From positions 3,145,501 through 3,209,500 of the forward strand of contig NZ_CP086136.1 in the NCBI RefSeq assembly GCF_017565645.3: a DNA stretch of 64,000 nucleotides, written 5' to 3'. Each line of letters begins with the position of its first letter. The first letter of the stretch is position 1. Below, piece by piece: positions 25,558 through 34,859 of the stretch. The translations under genes were made by a program, and so were the position numbers. Under the pieces are notes generated by a model. The model was not told the DNA's origin. It searched no databases and worked only from the letters and a program-made list of their open reading frames with translations. The stretch comes from Bradyrhizobium barranii subsp. barranii (lineage in GTDB: Bacteria > Pseudomonadota > Alphaproteobacteria > Rhizobiales > Xanthobacteraceae).

Positions 25558-25773
25558 TGGCCCTATGTTGTCCTCCTAACTTCAGGGGACAGTGACGCTC
25601 TGCTGGCTTCTGAAGTCGAGCGAATTCGGAGCAATCTTGTGGCTCTTATTGCGCCGTTACGGTCACGAACGTGCTGGCGTAAAGGCTCAGTTTTTTTAGT
25701 GACGGTCAGCCTTCGCCACGGAGGCCGACATGCACAACTGGTGCGGGGTAGGGGGCAAGTCAGTGCTGAATGA
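25558..25773 (+). pseudogene. 3' part of the small ORF broken by IS256 copy B
   Basis: Reads WPYVVLLTSGDSDALLASEV, ERIRSNLVALIAPLRSR and further to TGA at 25771-25773. It is in frame with 24112-24153 once the element is removed. It is unidentified. Confidence 0.35.
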
Positions 25774-25819
25774 CTAGATTATTCCGTAGGAGTTTCCAGC
25801 AGCGGTTTCACCAACGTCG

Positions 25820-27238
25820 CTAGCGAGAACCGAATGCGACCCCAATTCCATGCTCACGTGGTGGCTGCATGGGAATTATGGGCTTCTCATCCATAAAATC
25901 GAAATATTGAGTCATGGCGTCGATCTGATCGTCGAATTCTCCTGGAAATCCGACGATCTCGTCGATGAATGGCTCGCGCCAAACTGCGTCCCCGGGAAGA
26001 CAAATTTTCTTGGTGCGTATTTTGGGATAATGCCTGGCGAGGCGGTTAGCCTTCGGGCCGCGAGGGATGATCAGCCTAATCTTGAAGCGAACTATATGCC
26101 GAATCGCGGAGTAGAGGGCAGGGCCGTTTGCCGTTTGCTCGATGAGGGCGACGCTCGGATTATTGCGTTTCACGAAACGCCAGAACTCGTTTTTCAGTTG
26201 CATAAAATAGCAATGATCACAGAACTGATCGAGAAGGTAATAGCGCCCGCCGCCGTATTTCCAAGCTTGTATTACGCTGCGACTCGCGTTGCTGCCGCCG
26301 CTCTGACCAGGGTCAATGCTGAGGACAACCGGAGCGATCGGAGCCTCGCGCTGTTCAAAGAGGGCAAAGTGCTCCGCGCACGGAGCAAATGATGCTCGCG
26401 GGTCGAGATCCTGCTGATGGAATAAACCAAATGGCGGCGCGAGCTGTGTCCGTTTCAGCCGTTCTATTTCCGCTTGAGAATAAGCACTCGGTTGAAGGAT
26501 GTCGCCCTTCTCGCGCACCCACTGGTCATGACCGAGATCATATTTGCGCCTTTTGGGAGCGACGAGCGGTAAACGAAGGTAAGTCCAGCCACTCTCTTGC
26601 AGAAGATCAGCGGACAGGTCATTGGCGCTGATGCGGTGGGCAATGACCAGTACTGGGCCGTCGATCTTGTTGTTGAGGCGTGAGAGGATGGTGTTGAAGT
26701 TGTTACGAACTAAATTCAACTTTCGTTCGTTGTTCCAGTCGCTGATTTCGTGCGGGTCGTCGTAAATAATGAAGTCGGCGGTCCGGCCTGTCACAGCGCC
26801 GGTGGCGGCGATCGCAAATATACCGCCCCCTTCCGTCGTCTGGAAATCGTTCGCTCGGGAATGGCCTTCCTTAATGCGCGTCGCAAACATCGCGCGATAC
26901 CAGCTGGTCCGCATCATGTCGCGGATCTTGTCGCATAGTGCGGACGCAAAGTCGTCATTGTACGCGACCAGCAGAATTCGTAGCTGCGGGTTCGTGCCCA
27001 GACGATAGGCCGCTAGGCAGATTGTTCCCACGAAACTTTTCAGATGTTGCGGGGGGAGGTTAATCAGCAGGCGCTTTTCATAGCCAGAAATCAGCTCCTC
27101 GATGACGTGACACATGTGCATGACGTAAGGTTGATCGCCCAACTTTTTGTCATGCACTTTTTTAAAGGCATACGGGACGAACCGACGAAATTGAGAGCGA
27201 GCAAGTTCAATCGTGATGGATTCCATGTGGTTCGGCAT
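25820..27238 (-). CDS. Phage-type terminase large subunit
   Basis: A 472-aa DNA-packaging ATPase/nuclease. The ATPase part has a Walker A variant LPPQHLKSF (residues 61-69), where family members often have PPRHGKS, and Walker B FIIYDDPHE (D160, D161). The nuclease part has LSIDPGQSGG near 300 and DDQIDAMTQYF near 440, supplying the acidic metal ligands. AAGGAG lies 6 nt before the ATG and the gene starts 3 nt after the DUF5681 stop. No portal, capsid or tail genes follow, so packaging of a complete phage from here is unlikely. It may serve a satellite element or be a remnant. Confidence 0.88.
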   Translation of the reverse strand: MPNHMESITIELARSQFRRFVPYAFKKVHDKKLGDQPYVMHMCHVIEELISGYEKRLLINLPPQHLKSFVGTICLAAYRLGTNPQLRILLVAYNDDFASALCDKIRDMMRTSWYRAMFATRIKEGHSRANDFQTTEGGGIFAIAATGAVTGRTADFIIYDDPHEISDWNNERKLNLVRNNFNTILSRLNNKIDGPVLVIAHRISANDLSADLLQESGWTYLRLPLVAPKRRKYDLGHDQWVREKGDILQPSAYSQAEIERLKRTQLAPPFGLFHQQDLDPRASFAPCAEHFALFEQREAPIAPVVLSIDPGQSGGSNASRSVIQAWKYGGGRYYLLDQFCDHCYFMQLKNEFWRFVKRNNPSVALIEQTANGPALYSAIRHIVRFKIRLIIPRGPKANRLARHYPKIRTKKICLPGDAVWREPFIDEIVGFPGEFDDQIDAMTQYFDFMDEKPIIPMQPPREHGIGVAFGSR

Positions 27239-27241
27239 GTA

Positions 27242-27685
27242 CTACTCCTTCGCTCTCGAGGAGCGGCCACCCTTTGAAGATTTCTTTTCCATGGTGCCTG
27301 CCCCCTGTTGTTTGCGTTGTTGCGTGACGTAGGTCTCGAGCAGCTCAAGGTCATCGAGGTCGACCCGTTCGGAAGCGGGCGATGCGTCCTCATCAACGCC
27401 GAATAGCCGCATGCATGCCAGCAGAGCGTTGACGGCGCGAATGTCCTTCTTGATGGCCGCGGCCGTCAGGGTCTTGATGAAAGCACGCTGTTTGGTAATG
27501 CTGCGTTCCTTGCCGTTCTCGGTGAGGACCAGCTTTTCCCGTAATTCCGCAGCGAGGTCCGACTTGAAGCTGGTCCTGGACTTGGGACGGCCTCGCGGAT
27601 TACCGCTCTGTCCCTTTTGGAACCGGGTGCGCTTGGGCGGCCGCCGGTAGCCGACGTCCTCGTGGTCTTGATCACGTGCCATCAT
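27242..27685 (-). CDS. DUF5681 protein, possible small-terminase-like partner
   Basis: A 147-aa basic protein with the DUF5681 signature RFQKGQSGNPRGRPKSRTSF (about residues 22-41), then a helical part (LRLFGVDEDASP region, LDDLELLETYVTQQ). DUF5681 proteins are usually found next to large terminases and may act as the DNA-recognising partner. That role is inference from context. The start overlaps the methyltransferase stop by 14 nt, so the genes form one operon. Confidence 0.82.
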   Translation of the reverse strand: MMARDQDHEDVGYRRPPKRTRFQKGQSGNPRGRPKSRTSFKSDLAAELREKLVLTENGKERSITKQRAFIKTLTAAAIKKDIRAVNALLACMRLFGVDEDASPASERVDLDDLELLETYVTQQRKQQGAGTMEKKSSKGGRSSRAKE

Positions 27686-29045
27686 TGGACTCCGACGGCG
27701 CGGCTAGCCGCCGGCGGCGGACGGTCACATTAAAGGTTTCCCCCGTTTCGACCGAGACGGCGTCACGACCGGTGGCATTCTGCCAGCGGCGGACGGCGAC
27801 ATCGACATAAAGGGGGTCTAACTCGACCCCGCAGCAGATACGGCCGGTTTCGTGTGCAGCCATCAGCGTTGAACCCGATCCAAGGAATGTGTCCAGCACC
27901 AGGCCGCCGCGTTTTGTGACATCTCGCAAAGCGTCCCCGATCATCGCGACGGGCTTGACCGTCGGGTGCGAGCCCAACAGTTCGTCACGGTCCTTGCCGA
28001 ACGACGACATGCCGCCATACGATGACCAAACATTGGTCCGGTTACGCCCATGCCGGCCAAGTTCAACATTGTCTAGCGGACGTTCGGCGCCGGCGAGGTA
28101 CACACAGACAAATTCATGGGCATTACGATAAATTCCACCCATCCCGCCGTTGGGCTTGACCCAAACGCAGATGTTGTAGAGCGGCATGCCGCACAAACGT
28201 GCAGCCACGTTCATCTCCGTAACATGTCGCCAGTCGATGCAGGAATAGATCAGTGCCTCCGGTCTACTGGACGTACGCAGCACCTCAAGTGACTGGCGCA
28301 AGAAGTCGAAGAACGCGTCGTCGGTGAGTTCGCCCGCGCCCTGCACGAATTCACGATGCCGGTGTTTGCCTTTCCCCGAAATGAAGCCGTTGACTTTCAG
28401 GTTATAGGGTGCGTCGATGAAGCACACGTCGGCCAAGCGATCTTCAAGAACTCTGTTGACGAAGATTGGATCCGTTGCGTCGCCGCAACCGATCCTGTGT
28501 TTCCCAAGCGCCCAGATAGTCCCTCGCTCTGAGATCGCGAGCTCCTCCACGGACGGGTTGTCGCCGCCGTTTTCTTCGACATTAGCTTGCGGTAGATCGA
28601 GGTTTAATCTTTGGTCAATCTCCGGCGCGGCAAAGCCCGTGAGATCGAGATCGAAGTCGATAGAAATCAATTCTTCAAGAACGGTTCGGAGATTTTCGTC
28701 ATCCCACACGGGGTCCTGCGCGGTTCGATTGAGAGCTAAACGGAGCGCCTTGATCTCTGCCGGTGACCTGTTGTGCACTAAGGTAACGTCGACATGGCTG
28801 GCGCCATTCGCTTTGAGGGCCCGCCAGACCAACTCCAAATCGATGATCTGACTATCAGGCGTAACTGGGATCGGGATAATTTGGCCAAATCGCTCCAACC
28901 CGCGCTGCAAAACTTCCATCTGCTTTTTGGGGTGGCGCCGTAGGACCGGCTCTATTGGTTTCAACGAGTCAATCGGGACGCGGTGGACGCTGAGGTGATT
29001 GCTACGAGGGATAGGCAGCGGACCTGTGATTGTTTCAAAACACAT
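27672..29045 (-). CDS. Site-specific DNA methyltransferase with ParB-like N-terminus
   Basis: A 457-aa protein. Residues 1-150 look like a ParB/Srx-type domain (VHRVPIDSLKPIEPVLRRHP, LERFGQIIPIPVTPDSQIID). The C-terminal part is an amino-methyltransferase. The catalytic motif DAPYN (variant of DPPY, near residue 209) comes first and the AdoMet-binding DTFLGSGSTLMAA (near 384) last, the order of beta-class N6-adenine or N4-cytosine enzymes. HPTVKPVAMIGDAL is also typical. No restriction enzyme gene is adjacent, so it is probably an orphan phage-type methylase that marks element DNA. Confidence 0.9.
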   Translation of the reverse strand: MCFETITGPLPIPRSNHLSVHRVPIDSLKPIEPVLRRHPKKQMEVLQRGLERFGQIIPIPVTPDSQIIDLELVWRALKANGASHVDVTLVHNRSPAEIKALRLALNRTAQDPVWDDENLRTVLEELISIDFDLDLTGFAAPEIDQRLNLDLPQANVEENGGDNPSVEELAISERGTIWALGKHRIGCGDATDPIFVNRVLEDRLADVCFIDAPYNLKVNGFISGKGKHRHREFVQGAGELTDDAFFDFLRQSLEVLRTSSRPEALIYSCIDWRHVTEMNVAARLCGMPLYNICVWVKPNGGMGGIYRNAHEFVCVYLAGAERPLDNVELGRHGRNRTNVWSSYGGMSSFGKDRDELLGSHPTVKPVAMIGDALRDVTKRGGLVLDTFLGSGSTLMAAHETGRICCGVELDPLYVDVAVRRWQNATGRDAVSVETGETFNVTVRRRRLAAPSESNDGT

Positions 29046-29056
29046 TGTTGGCTCGC

Positions 29057-29422
29057 TTAATTCAGAGTACGAAATAAATTATCGACGAAGATCTCGTTGC
29101 CGGCACCGGGGATCGAGCAATAAAGTTGATATGCTGTACCGTCTTCAATCGCTTTGCGCACGATCGTAGGATCATCAGTATCGACGCCCAACAACTGAAC
29201 CCATTGAATCGCGACTAAGTTTTGGTCCACGTCAAAGAATTTTTCGCCTGCTACACTGCCATAGGCCAATTTGAAGTAGAGATTCTCGGCCAAGATGAGC
29301 TTCTTCAAAGGGTAAAAATCTTTGCGGCCTTTATGATCTGCGAAAAACACTACATAATTAGAGAAACGTCGGTGAGCGCTTCGGGTATCTGGAAGCCGCC
29401 AGTTCAGGGACTTGGTTGCCAC
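29057..29422 (-). CDS. Hypothetical protein of the terminase cluster, 121 aa
   Basis: Unrecognised soluble protein, VATKSLNWRLPDTRSAHRRF through SIPGAGNEIFVDNLFRTLN. I chose the GTG at 29422 because GGAGGAA lies 7 nt upstream, while the ATG at 29464 adds a non-protein-like leader. It ends 11 nt before the methyltransferase, so it is likely the first gene of that operon. The stretch 29465-29861 shows nothing I recognise. Confidence 0.55.
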   Translation of the reverse strand: MATKSLNWRLPDTRSAHRRFSNYVVFFADHKGRKDFYPLKKLILAENLYFKLAYGSVAGEKFFDVDQNLVAIQWVQLLGVDTDDPTIVRKAIEDGTAYQLYCSIPGAGNEIFVDNLFRTLN

Positions 29423-29861
29423 TGCTCTTCCTCCGGTCGGTCCAAGGAGCCATAGCGCGGTCATCGGAGCTGCAGACGCAACGGCGTATCCGCGGCAACG
29501 CTCCTGGCGTTGTCATCATTCGGAGTCGAACTCACGCTGCCGCCCGCGAAAGCGATGGCATGCATTGATCGACCTGTAATGTTACGGGATACGCTTCTGG
29601 GGCTTAAATCTTCGACTCCGAGCCCTGCGGGATAGTCGAAGACAACTAAACAACTTCAGCGCGGAAGATACCGCACTAATATTTACGAATAGCGAATGAC
29701 TAGGATCCCAGCAAGCGGGAGCTACATCACAAAACCGTGGTCGCAGGGGGCGGGCTGCCTTGAGGATTCGCGTAATGAGCCGATATGGAATGTCTGCTGT
29801 TTGGGGGTACAGCGGACTCGGCCCGGGAGATCCGACATGTGCCCGTTTGGCACTTAGCGGA

Positions 29862-30195
29862 CTAGGTGTTCAGTCCCGAGGTCAAGTGGATGGGATCGAG
29901 CCGAAAGCGGTCTGGCTCGTTTGCCCAAGCTGTACAGATGGCTTCGTAGGGTGTGAGGCCGCGTAGCGTCTTCAGCCGCTTGGCGAAGTTGTAGCCGTCC
30001 AGGAAGGCGCCGAGGTGATCTTCCAGTTGGCGCTTGGTCTCATAGTGATACCGCCGGACGGCTGCCTCCTTCAGTGTTCGGTTCATCCTCTCAACCTGAC
30101 CGTTGGTCCAGGGATGGTTGGGCTTGGTGAGACGATGCTCGATGCCATGTCCCCTGCAGGCCCGGTCGAAAGGATGGCCGCGCCACATGGCGGTT
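29862..30195 (-). pseudogene. IS481-family transposase, C-terminal piece
   Basis: Reads LTAMWRGHPFDRACRGHGIE, HRLTKPNHPWTNGQVERMNR and so on, carrying the catalytic Glu of the rve integrase core (NGQVERMN). The gene is interrupted by an IS3 element. Joining to 31563 restores NRLGP-TAMWRGHPFD in frame, 323 codons in total. The TAG stop lies almost at the IS481 left end (GGTGTTCAGTCCC, from about 29865). Confidence 0.87.
30193..30195. repeat. Left 3-bp target duplication (GTT) of the IS3 element
   Basis: GTT precedes the terminal AGAGCTGGCCCCG and recurs at 31560-31562. Three-base duplications are usual for IS3. Confidence 0.75.
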
Positions 30196-30283
30196 AGAGC
30201 TGGCCCCGCAAATTCGGACAGTAGCTTGAGTGGATTTTCTGCCTGACAGCGGCGAGGATTCTTGCTGCGAATCAGGAGCGAAG

Positions 30284-30589
30284 ATGACGAAGAAGAGCCG
30301 CCGGACGCATTCTCCGGCATTCAAGGCGAAGGTTGCTTTGGCTGCGGTCAAAGGCGACAAGACACTGGCGGAGCTGGCGCAGCTGTTTGATGTTCATCCG
30401 AACCAGATCACGATCTGGAAAAACCAGCTCCTGGAAGGCGCCGCCGGCGTGTTTGGGCATGACAAGACATCGGCCGAGACGCCGGTCGATTTGAAGGCGT
30501 TACATGCCAAGATCGGCGAGCTGGCGTTGGAAAACGATTTTTTGTCCGGCGCGCTCACCAAGGCGGGCCTGCTGAGCGCAAAGCGATGA
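30284..30589 (+). CDS. IS3 transposase OrfA
   Basis: A 101-aa HTH protein (HSPAFKAKVALAAVKGDKTL, AELAQLFDVHPNQITIWKNQ) followed by a leucine-zipper-like helix (HAKIGELALENDFLSGALTK). AGGAG lies 5 nt before the ATG at 30284. The stop overlaps the orfB ATG in an ATGA junction. In some IS3 elements a frameshift instead fuses the two products. Confidence 0.92.
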   Translation: MTKKSRRTHSPAFKAKVALAAVKGDKTLAELAQLFDVHPNQITIWKNQLLEGAAGVFGHDKTSAETPVDLKALHAKIGELALENDFLSGALTKAGLLSAKR

Positions 30590-31413
30590 TCGACCGCGAT
30601 CATGATCTTTCTATCGTGCGCCAGGCGAAGGTCCTGAAGCTGGCTCGCAGCACGGTCTACTATGAACCTCGGCCAGTTTCGGCCGAGGACCTTGCCTTGA
30701 TGCGTCGGCTCGATGAGCTGCATCTCGATTATCCCTTCGCGGGAGCGCGTATGCTGCGATCGTTGCTGCGGCGGGAGGGCGTATACGCCGGTCGCCGCCA
30801 CATCGCGACGCTGATGAAGCGCATGCGGATCGAGGCGGTCTATCGTCGCCCGAACACGAGCAAGCCGGCTCCGGGTCACAAGATCTACCCGTACCTGTTG
30901 CGCGGATTGAAGATCGAGCGGCCCGACCATGCGTGGGCAATGGACATCACCTACATTCCGATGCGGCGTGGCTTCGTCTATCTCGCGGCGGTCGTCGATG
31001 TGTTCAGCCGACGGGTCCTGGCCCATCGCGTCTCGATCACAATGGAGGCGGCCTTCTGCGTCGAAGCGGTCCAGGAGGCGTTGGCGAAGCACGGCAGGCC
31101 CGAGATTTTCAACACGGATCAGGGCAGCCAGTTCACCAGCCTCGAGTTCACCGATGTGCTGCTGGACGCGAAGATCGCCATCAGCATGGACGGCAAGGGC
31201 GCCTGGCGCGACAACGTGTTTGTCGAGCGGCTCTGGCGCACGGTCAAATACGAAGAAGTTTATCTCCGCGCCTACGACAGCGTGTCCGAGGCGCTAGCGT
31301 CAATTGCCAAGTATCTGGCCTTCTACAATCAGGGACGCCCTCACTCGAGCCTTGACGGGCGCACGCCCGACGAGGCTTACTTCGGCACGCAAGCTATGGT
31401 GATGGCCGCATGA
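30586..31413 (+). CDS. IS3 transposase OrfB
   Basis: A 275-aa rve-type transposase: Asp in HAWAMDITYIPMRRGF, Asp in IFNTDQGSQFTS, Glu in WRDNVFVERLWRTVKYEEVY. The N-terminal HTH_21-like region is LRRLDELHLDYPFAGARMLR-like (MRRLDELHLDYPF). Full length and apparently intact. Confidence 0.94.
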   Translation: MIDRDHDLSIVRQAKVLKLARSTVYYEPRPVSAEDLALMRRLDELHLDYPFAGARMLRSLLRREGVYAGRRHIATLMKRMRIEAVYRRPNTSKPAPGHKIYPYLLRGLKIERPDHAWAMDITYIPMRRGFVYLAAVVDVFSRRVLAHRVSITMEAAFCVEAVQEALAKHGRPEIFNTDQGSQFTSLEFTDVLLDAKIAISMDGKGAWRDNVFVERLWRTVKYEEVYLRAYDSVSEALASIAKYLAFYNQGRPHSSLDGRTPDEAYFGTQAMVMAA

Positions 31414-31559
31414 CCGTCGCCGACGGTTTTGTCGTCGCTCTGGTCGGGCTACGCCCTCCCGACGCAACGACAAAACCGTAAAGCCCCGCGTTCAGCATAA
31501 CCCGGCAGGAATCCACTTAAATCCAGCGGGGCGCTGTCCAAACAACCGGGGCCAGCTCT

Positions 31560-31562
31560 GTT
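31560..31562. repeat. Right 3-bp target duplication (GTT) of the IS3 element
   Basis: GTT follows the terminal CAGCTCT and matches 30193-30195. Confidence 0.75.
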
Positions 31563-32197
31563 GGACCCAATCGATTCTTGGGCAGGTCGGCGAATTGGAT
31601 GCCGTTGTCCGTGAGCACGGTGTGGATTTTGTAGGGGACAGCCTTGACCTGGTCGTTGAGGAAAGCCCCGGCGGTGGCAACCGTCGCCTTCTGCATCAGC
31701 CGAGCGAAGGCGTACTTCGAGGTACGGTCCACAGCTACGAAGAGGTAGAGCTTACCCTCCACCGTGCGGACCTCGGCGATGTCGATGTGGAAGTAGCCGA
31801 TCGGATAGGCCTTGAAAGGCTGCTTGGCAGGCTTGTCACCGGCGACTTCGGGCAGGCGGCTGATCCCATGGCGTTGCAGGCAACGGCGCAAGGATGACCG
31901 CGTCAGATGGGGGATGGTCGTCTGCAGAGCGTAGAGGCAGTCATCGAGAGGCAGCAGCGTGTGCTTGCGGAACGCAACGACCATCGCCTCCTCCTCAGCC
32001 GTCAGAACTGTCGAACGCACGATCTTCGGGCCCATCGGCGCATCGTGAACAAAGGTCCGCTTGCGCCAATTGGAGACTGTCTTCCGATTAAGGCCGTGCT
32101 GCGCGGCTAGATCCTTGAGCGGAGCCTTCGATCGCTGTATCGCCGCTCGGATGGCGTGCGTGGTCGTGGCGCTGCCGTGAAGTATCTGTCCCATCAC
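31563..32197 (-). pseudogene. IS481-family transposase, N-terminal piece
   Basis: MMGQILHGSATTTHAIRAAI, an HTH (LKDLAAQHGLNRKTVSNWRK) and the start of the rve core with the two Asp in GYFHIDIAEVRT and HTVLTDNGIQFADL. The frame then hits the IS3 element. With the C-terminal piece the enzyme would be 322 aa, a usual IS481 size. The element's right end is probably near 32255 (GGGACCAGACACC). I see no target duplication around the IS481 copy. Confidence 0.87.
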
Positions 32198-32255
32198 TCC
32201 TCCCGGAATGAGGGATCAGCTTGGCTGATTCCCCCACACTCCGGGACCAGACACC

Positions 32256-33455
32256 TTTGGTAGTTCGACCTATCAAGGGGTTCGGAGCCAAACGGAAATG
32301 GCGAAGCAATATCGGTTTGCAGGGAAGGAGAGGGACGAGGAGAGTGGGCTCTATTACCACGGGGCACGATACTACTGTGCGTGAATCGGGGCGTGGACCG
32401 CAACGGATCCCGCCGAGATGTCGAGCGGTGAGAACTTATATCGGTACGCTTTGAGCAATCCGGTCCGTCTCGTCGATTCCGACGGGCAGTTGCCCGCGCC
32501 ATACGAGATCGCGGAAGCATGGGAACAACGCGCCGCGAACGCGCGGCCGCGCGGACTGATAACAGGTGCCCGCACCGGCGAGGAGATCGGCGCGTGGTGG
32601 AACAGGCTCGGCGAGCGAGTCGGCGGAGCGATGGTGGACTCCCAACCGGGCGACGTCGGAGTCATGGCTTTGGCTGCGGTCGTGAGCACCGCGTTCACGG
32701 TCGTCGGGAGTGTGCATGCCTTTGTGGACGATCCCGACTCTGCGATCCGCGGCGTCATGCGCTTCGGATCAGGGTTCGCCCAGGGAGCGGACGACATCGC
32801 TGCCGGGAACATAGCTCTCGGCGTATCGCGGATCGTGGGTGAGGGCGCGCAGGGTTTATCGTTAGCGTTGGGTGGTGTGGCATCCGCAAGGGCATTTGGT
32901 GTTCGCGGTACATATCAACCTCCGCCGGTACAACCAGTCGCATCCCCACCAGCCGCTACTCCAGCATCGCCTGTTTCGGCTTCCGCTCCGACACCACCTG
33001 CACCAGCTTCTGCCCCGGTACCACCTGAACCAGTTTCTGCTCCGGCGCCAGCTGCACCAGCTTCCGCGCCAGCTACACTGGCTCCTTCTTCAGCGCCGGC
33101 TGTGCACGGAAATAGTCTGGACAGTACCAGGCTGCACCATGTGTACGAGATTCACGATACAGCTACGCCGGGCATTCCACACAAGACGGGAGTCAGCGGC
33201 CAGCCTCTACAGAAGAGCGGTTTGTCGCCGCGCGCGGCCAAGCAAGTAAATGCGTTGAACAAGGCGAACCCGGTTCCTAGCGGCCAGCCCCCGAGATTCT
33301 CCCAAAGAGTGATTGGACAGGGCCTCCCGAATCGCCGTGCGGCATTCGCGTTCGAGCAATACGGCGTCAATGTACAGACAAACACACTTGGCAAACCTGG
33401 GGTCGGAAACAGCTTGCCCAAACCGAATCAAATGTATGGGCCCGGGGCGCGCTAG
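32256..33455 (+). pseudogene. C-terminal end of an RHS polymorphic toxin gene
   Basis: The frame opens directly at the IS481 end with FGSSTYQGVRS. It shows the last RHS core motif YRFAGKERDEESGLYYHGARYY, an in-frame TGA at 32382-32384, and then WTATDPAEMSSGENLYRYAL, NPVRLVDSDG, the RHS core end. Downstream come a Gly/Ala-rich segment, a Pro/Ala/Ser repeat linker (about 32925-33105) and a C-terminal domain (VYEIHDTATPGIPHKTGVSG, ALNKANPVPS, AAFAFEQYGVNVQTNT) that resembles GIY-YIG/URI-like toxin tips. The part from ATG 32418 gives 345 aa. The large RHS cage is missing, so it is an orphan tip or relic. No immunity gene is recognisable downstream. Confidence 0.72.
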
Positions 33456-34492
33456 CGCATCACCGGCCTTTCTGTTCGAGAGCTTTCGCTTCGGCCAACC
33501 GATCGCACCGACGCAGAGAATGAACGTACGGCCAAGGTTCAGATCTGCCGTCCTGGCTTGCGCCATCCATGCCTTCCTAGGCGGAGGTGACAAGCAGCCG
33601 GTCGAATTGCTGGCCGACGAGGACCGGACTACCCCGGCAGCTTCGCCGACGCGCAGATGGACGGAAAGACCGCTTCTGCCGCGCAAAGCCGACATTCGAA
33701 CTCTCAACGGAAATCTGGTGCCTAAAGAAGTATCCGACCGCGAGACGGGTTGGGGATGTTCGACCCCAATTCGGTGTTACCTGACGAAAATTCGCTGTTT
33801 CGCGAATTGTTTTCCCTGATCAGTTGAGTAGGGAAATGCTTGAAAAGTAGCTGCGACACCGCGATTTACGGCTCAGCGGTTGCCTCTCTGCGCCTAAAAA
33901 TGCAGTTTTCCCTGTAAAATTCCCTGTTAGCAGGGAATTAGTCCGGAGACGGGCGCGATCAGCACTGCGTCGCCAGCCAATTGATATTGCTTACCAAATC
34001 GACATCATCGTTGCCCCATTTGGAGAGCGGATGGCGCTGTCCGCTGGAGACGTTGCTGTTTTTGTTCGCCACCATTCACTCAGAACATCTTCCAGAAACT
34101 CGAGATCAGTTACCCGGACGGTGTTCGCGAATTTCGCACAACGATCGCGCGGGTCGCTGAAGGACAAGCTGACCACCTGTAGGACTGAGCGCAGTACGAG
34201 TGACGGTCGTACCTTGTGAAAGGATCGCATCAACTGCCGCCGCGCTGAGCTCGTGAGTCATAGCGGAGCCAACTAGCTGTTGGCTTGAGCCGATAGCGCG
34301 GGTGAGCCGAGATGACTACCACTGAAAATTTATTGCAGCGACGATCAACAGCCCGAAGAAGATCACGAGGCTGGTCGCACTTAATTTTCGTGGGCAGTTG
34401 TAATCCGATTCCAGAGTAGCCATTTATGGTTTAGCGCAGCCGGATCGCTCTTAGAACCTATTCCCGTTGCGCAAACTTGATCGGACCCAACC
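33456..34492. other. Gene-poor stretch with a 9-bp-arm hairpin
   Basis: About 1 kb with no convincing gene on either strand. It contains AATTCCCTG-TTAG-CAGGGAATT (33918-33939), with a further TTCCCTG just upstream. An immunity gene for the RHS tip would be expected here, but I cannot find one. Confidence 0.5.
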
Positions 34493-34756
34493 ATGATCGA
34501 GTTTCCGAATTTCAGTCGTTCATATAACCGAACGCGGCACGCCGTGCGTTTTTGGGGATACGATAGCGCGTTAGAGGCATCGTTCTTCATAGAGGAAGAC
34601 GCGCTGAGGCGACTTGAACCGGGCGCTCACTCCAACAATGAATCGGATTTCCTGAGCGCATTCGATTCCAATCGTGATGTGATATGTGCCGCCGCTGCCA
34701 GGGTGTACGTCCGCGGCAGCAGGGGCTCTTACGATCTGGTCGCCGCCAATTTTTGA
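34493..34756 (+). CDS. DUF1488 family protein
   Basis: An 87-aa protein with the DUF1488 pattern: [51 protein letters not shown]. Function unknown. It lies 103 nt upstream of groES on the same strand, and such genes are often near chaperone loci in rhizobia. Confidence 0.8.
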   Translation: MIEFPNFSRSYNRTRHAVRFWGYDSALEASFFIEEDALRRLEPGAHSNNESDFLSAFDSNRDVICAAAARVYVRGSRGSYDLVAANF

Positions 34757-34859
34757 GACGAAGCCTCACGTCTTGATGGAAGCGGAAGACTTCGTTTACG
34801 GCACGTGCTTCATTACGACTGCCAATCCAGAAATAATCACAAAAGCCAGGGAGGATCGC

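Larger units (their letters stand above)
30196..31559 (+). mobile_element. IS3-family element
   Basis: A 1364-bp element with ends AGAGCTGGCCCCG / CGGGGCCAGCTCT, GTT on both sides, and orfA plus orfB on the plus strand. It is inserted in an IS481 transposase gene. Both junctions are clean, so it is probably a recent arrival. Confidence 0.9.

Noticed and set aside
24374..25579. 401-aa plus-strand ORF
   Set aside because: Antisense shadow of the IS256 copy B transposase.
29862..32260. Target duplication around the IS481 element
   Set aside because: The ends GGTGTTCAGTCCC and GGGACCAGACACC pair, but the flanking bases do not match, and no RHS sequence is visible left of the element, so a flank was probably deleted.
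33313..33819. 168-aa ORF as a possible immunity gene for the RHS tip
   Set aside because: Overlaps the toxin coding end in another frame, has no ribosome site and does not look like a folded protein.
34760..34859. CIRCE, sigma-32 or NifA/sigma-54 control of groESL
   Set aside because: I found no TTAGCACTC/GAGTGCTAA pair, no convincing CTTGAA/CCCCAT pair and no TGT-N10-ACA with a GG/GC promoter.
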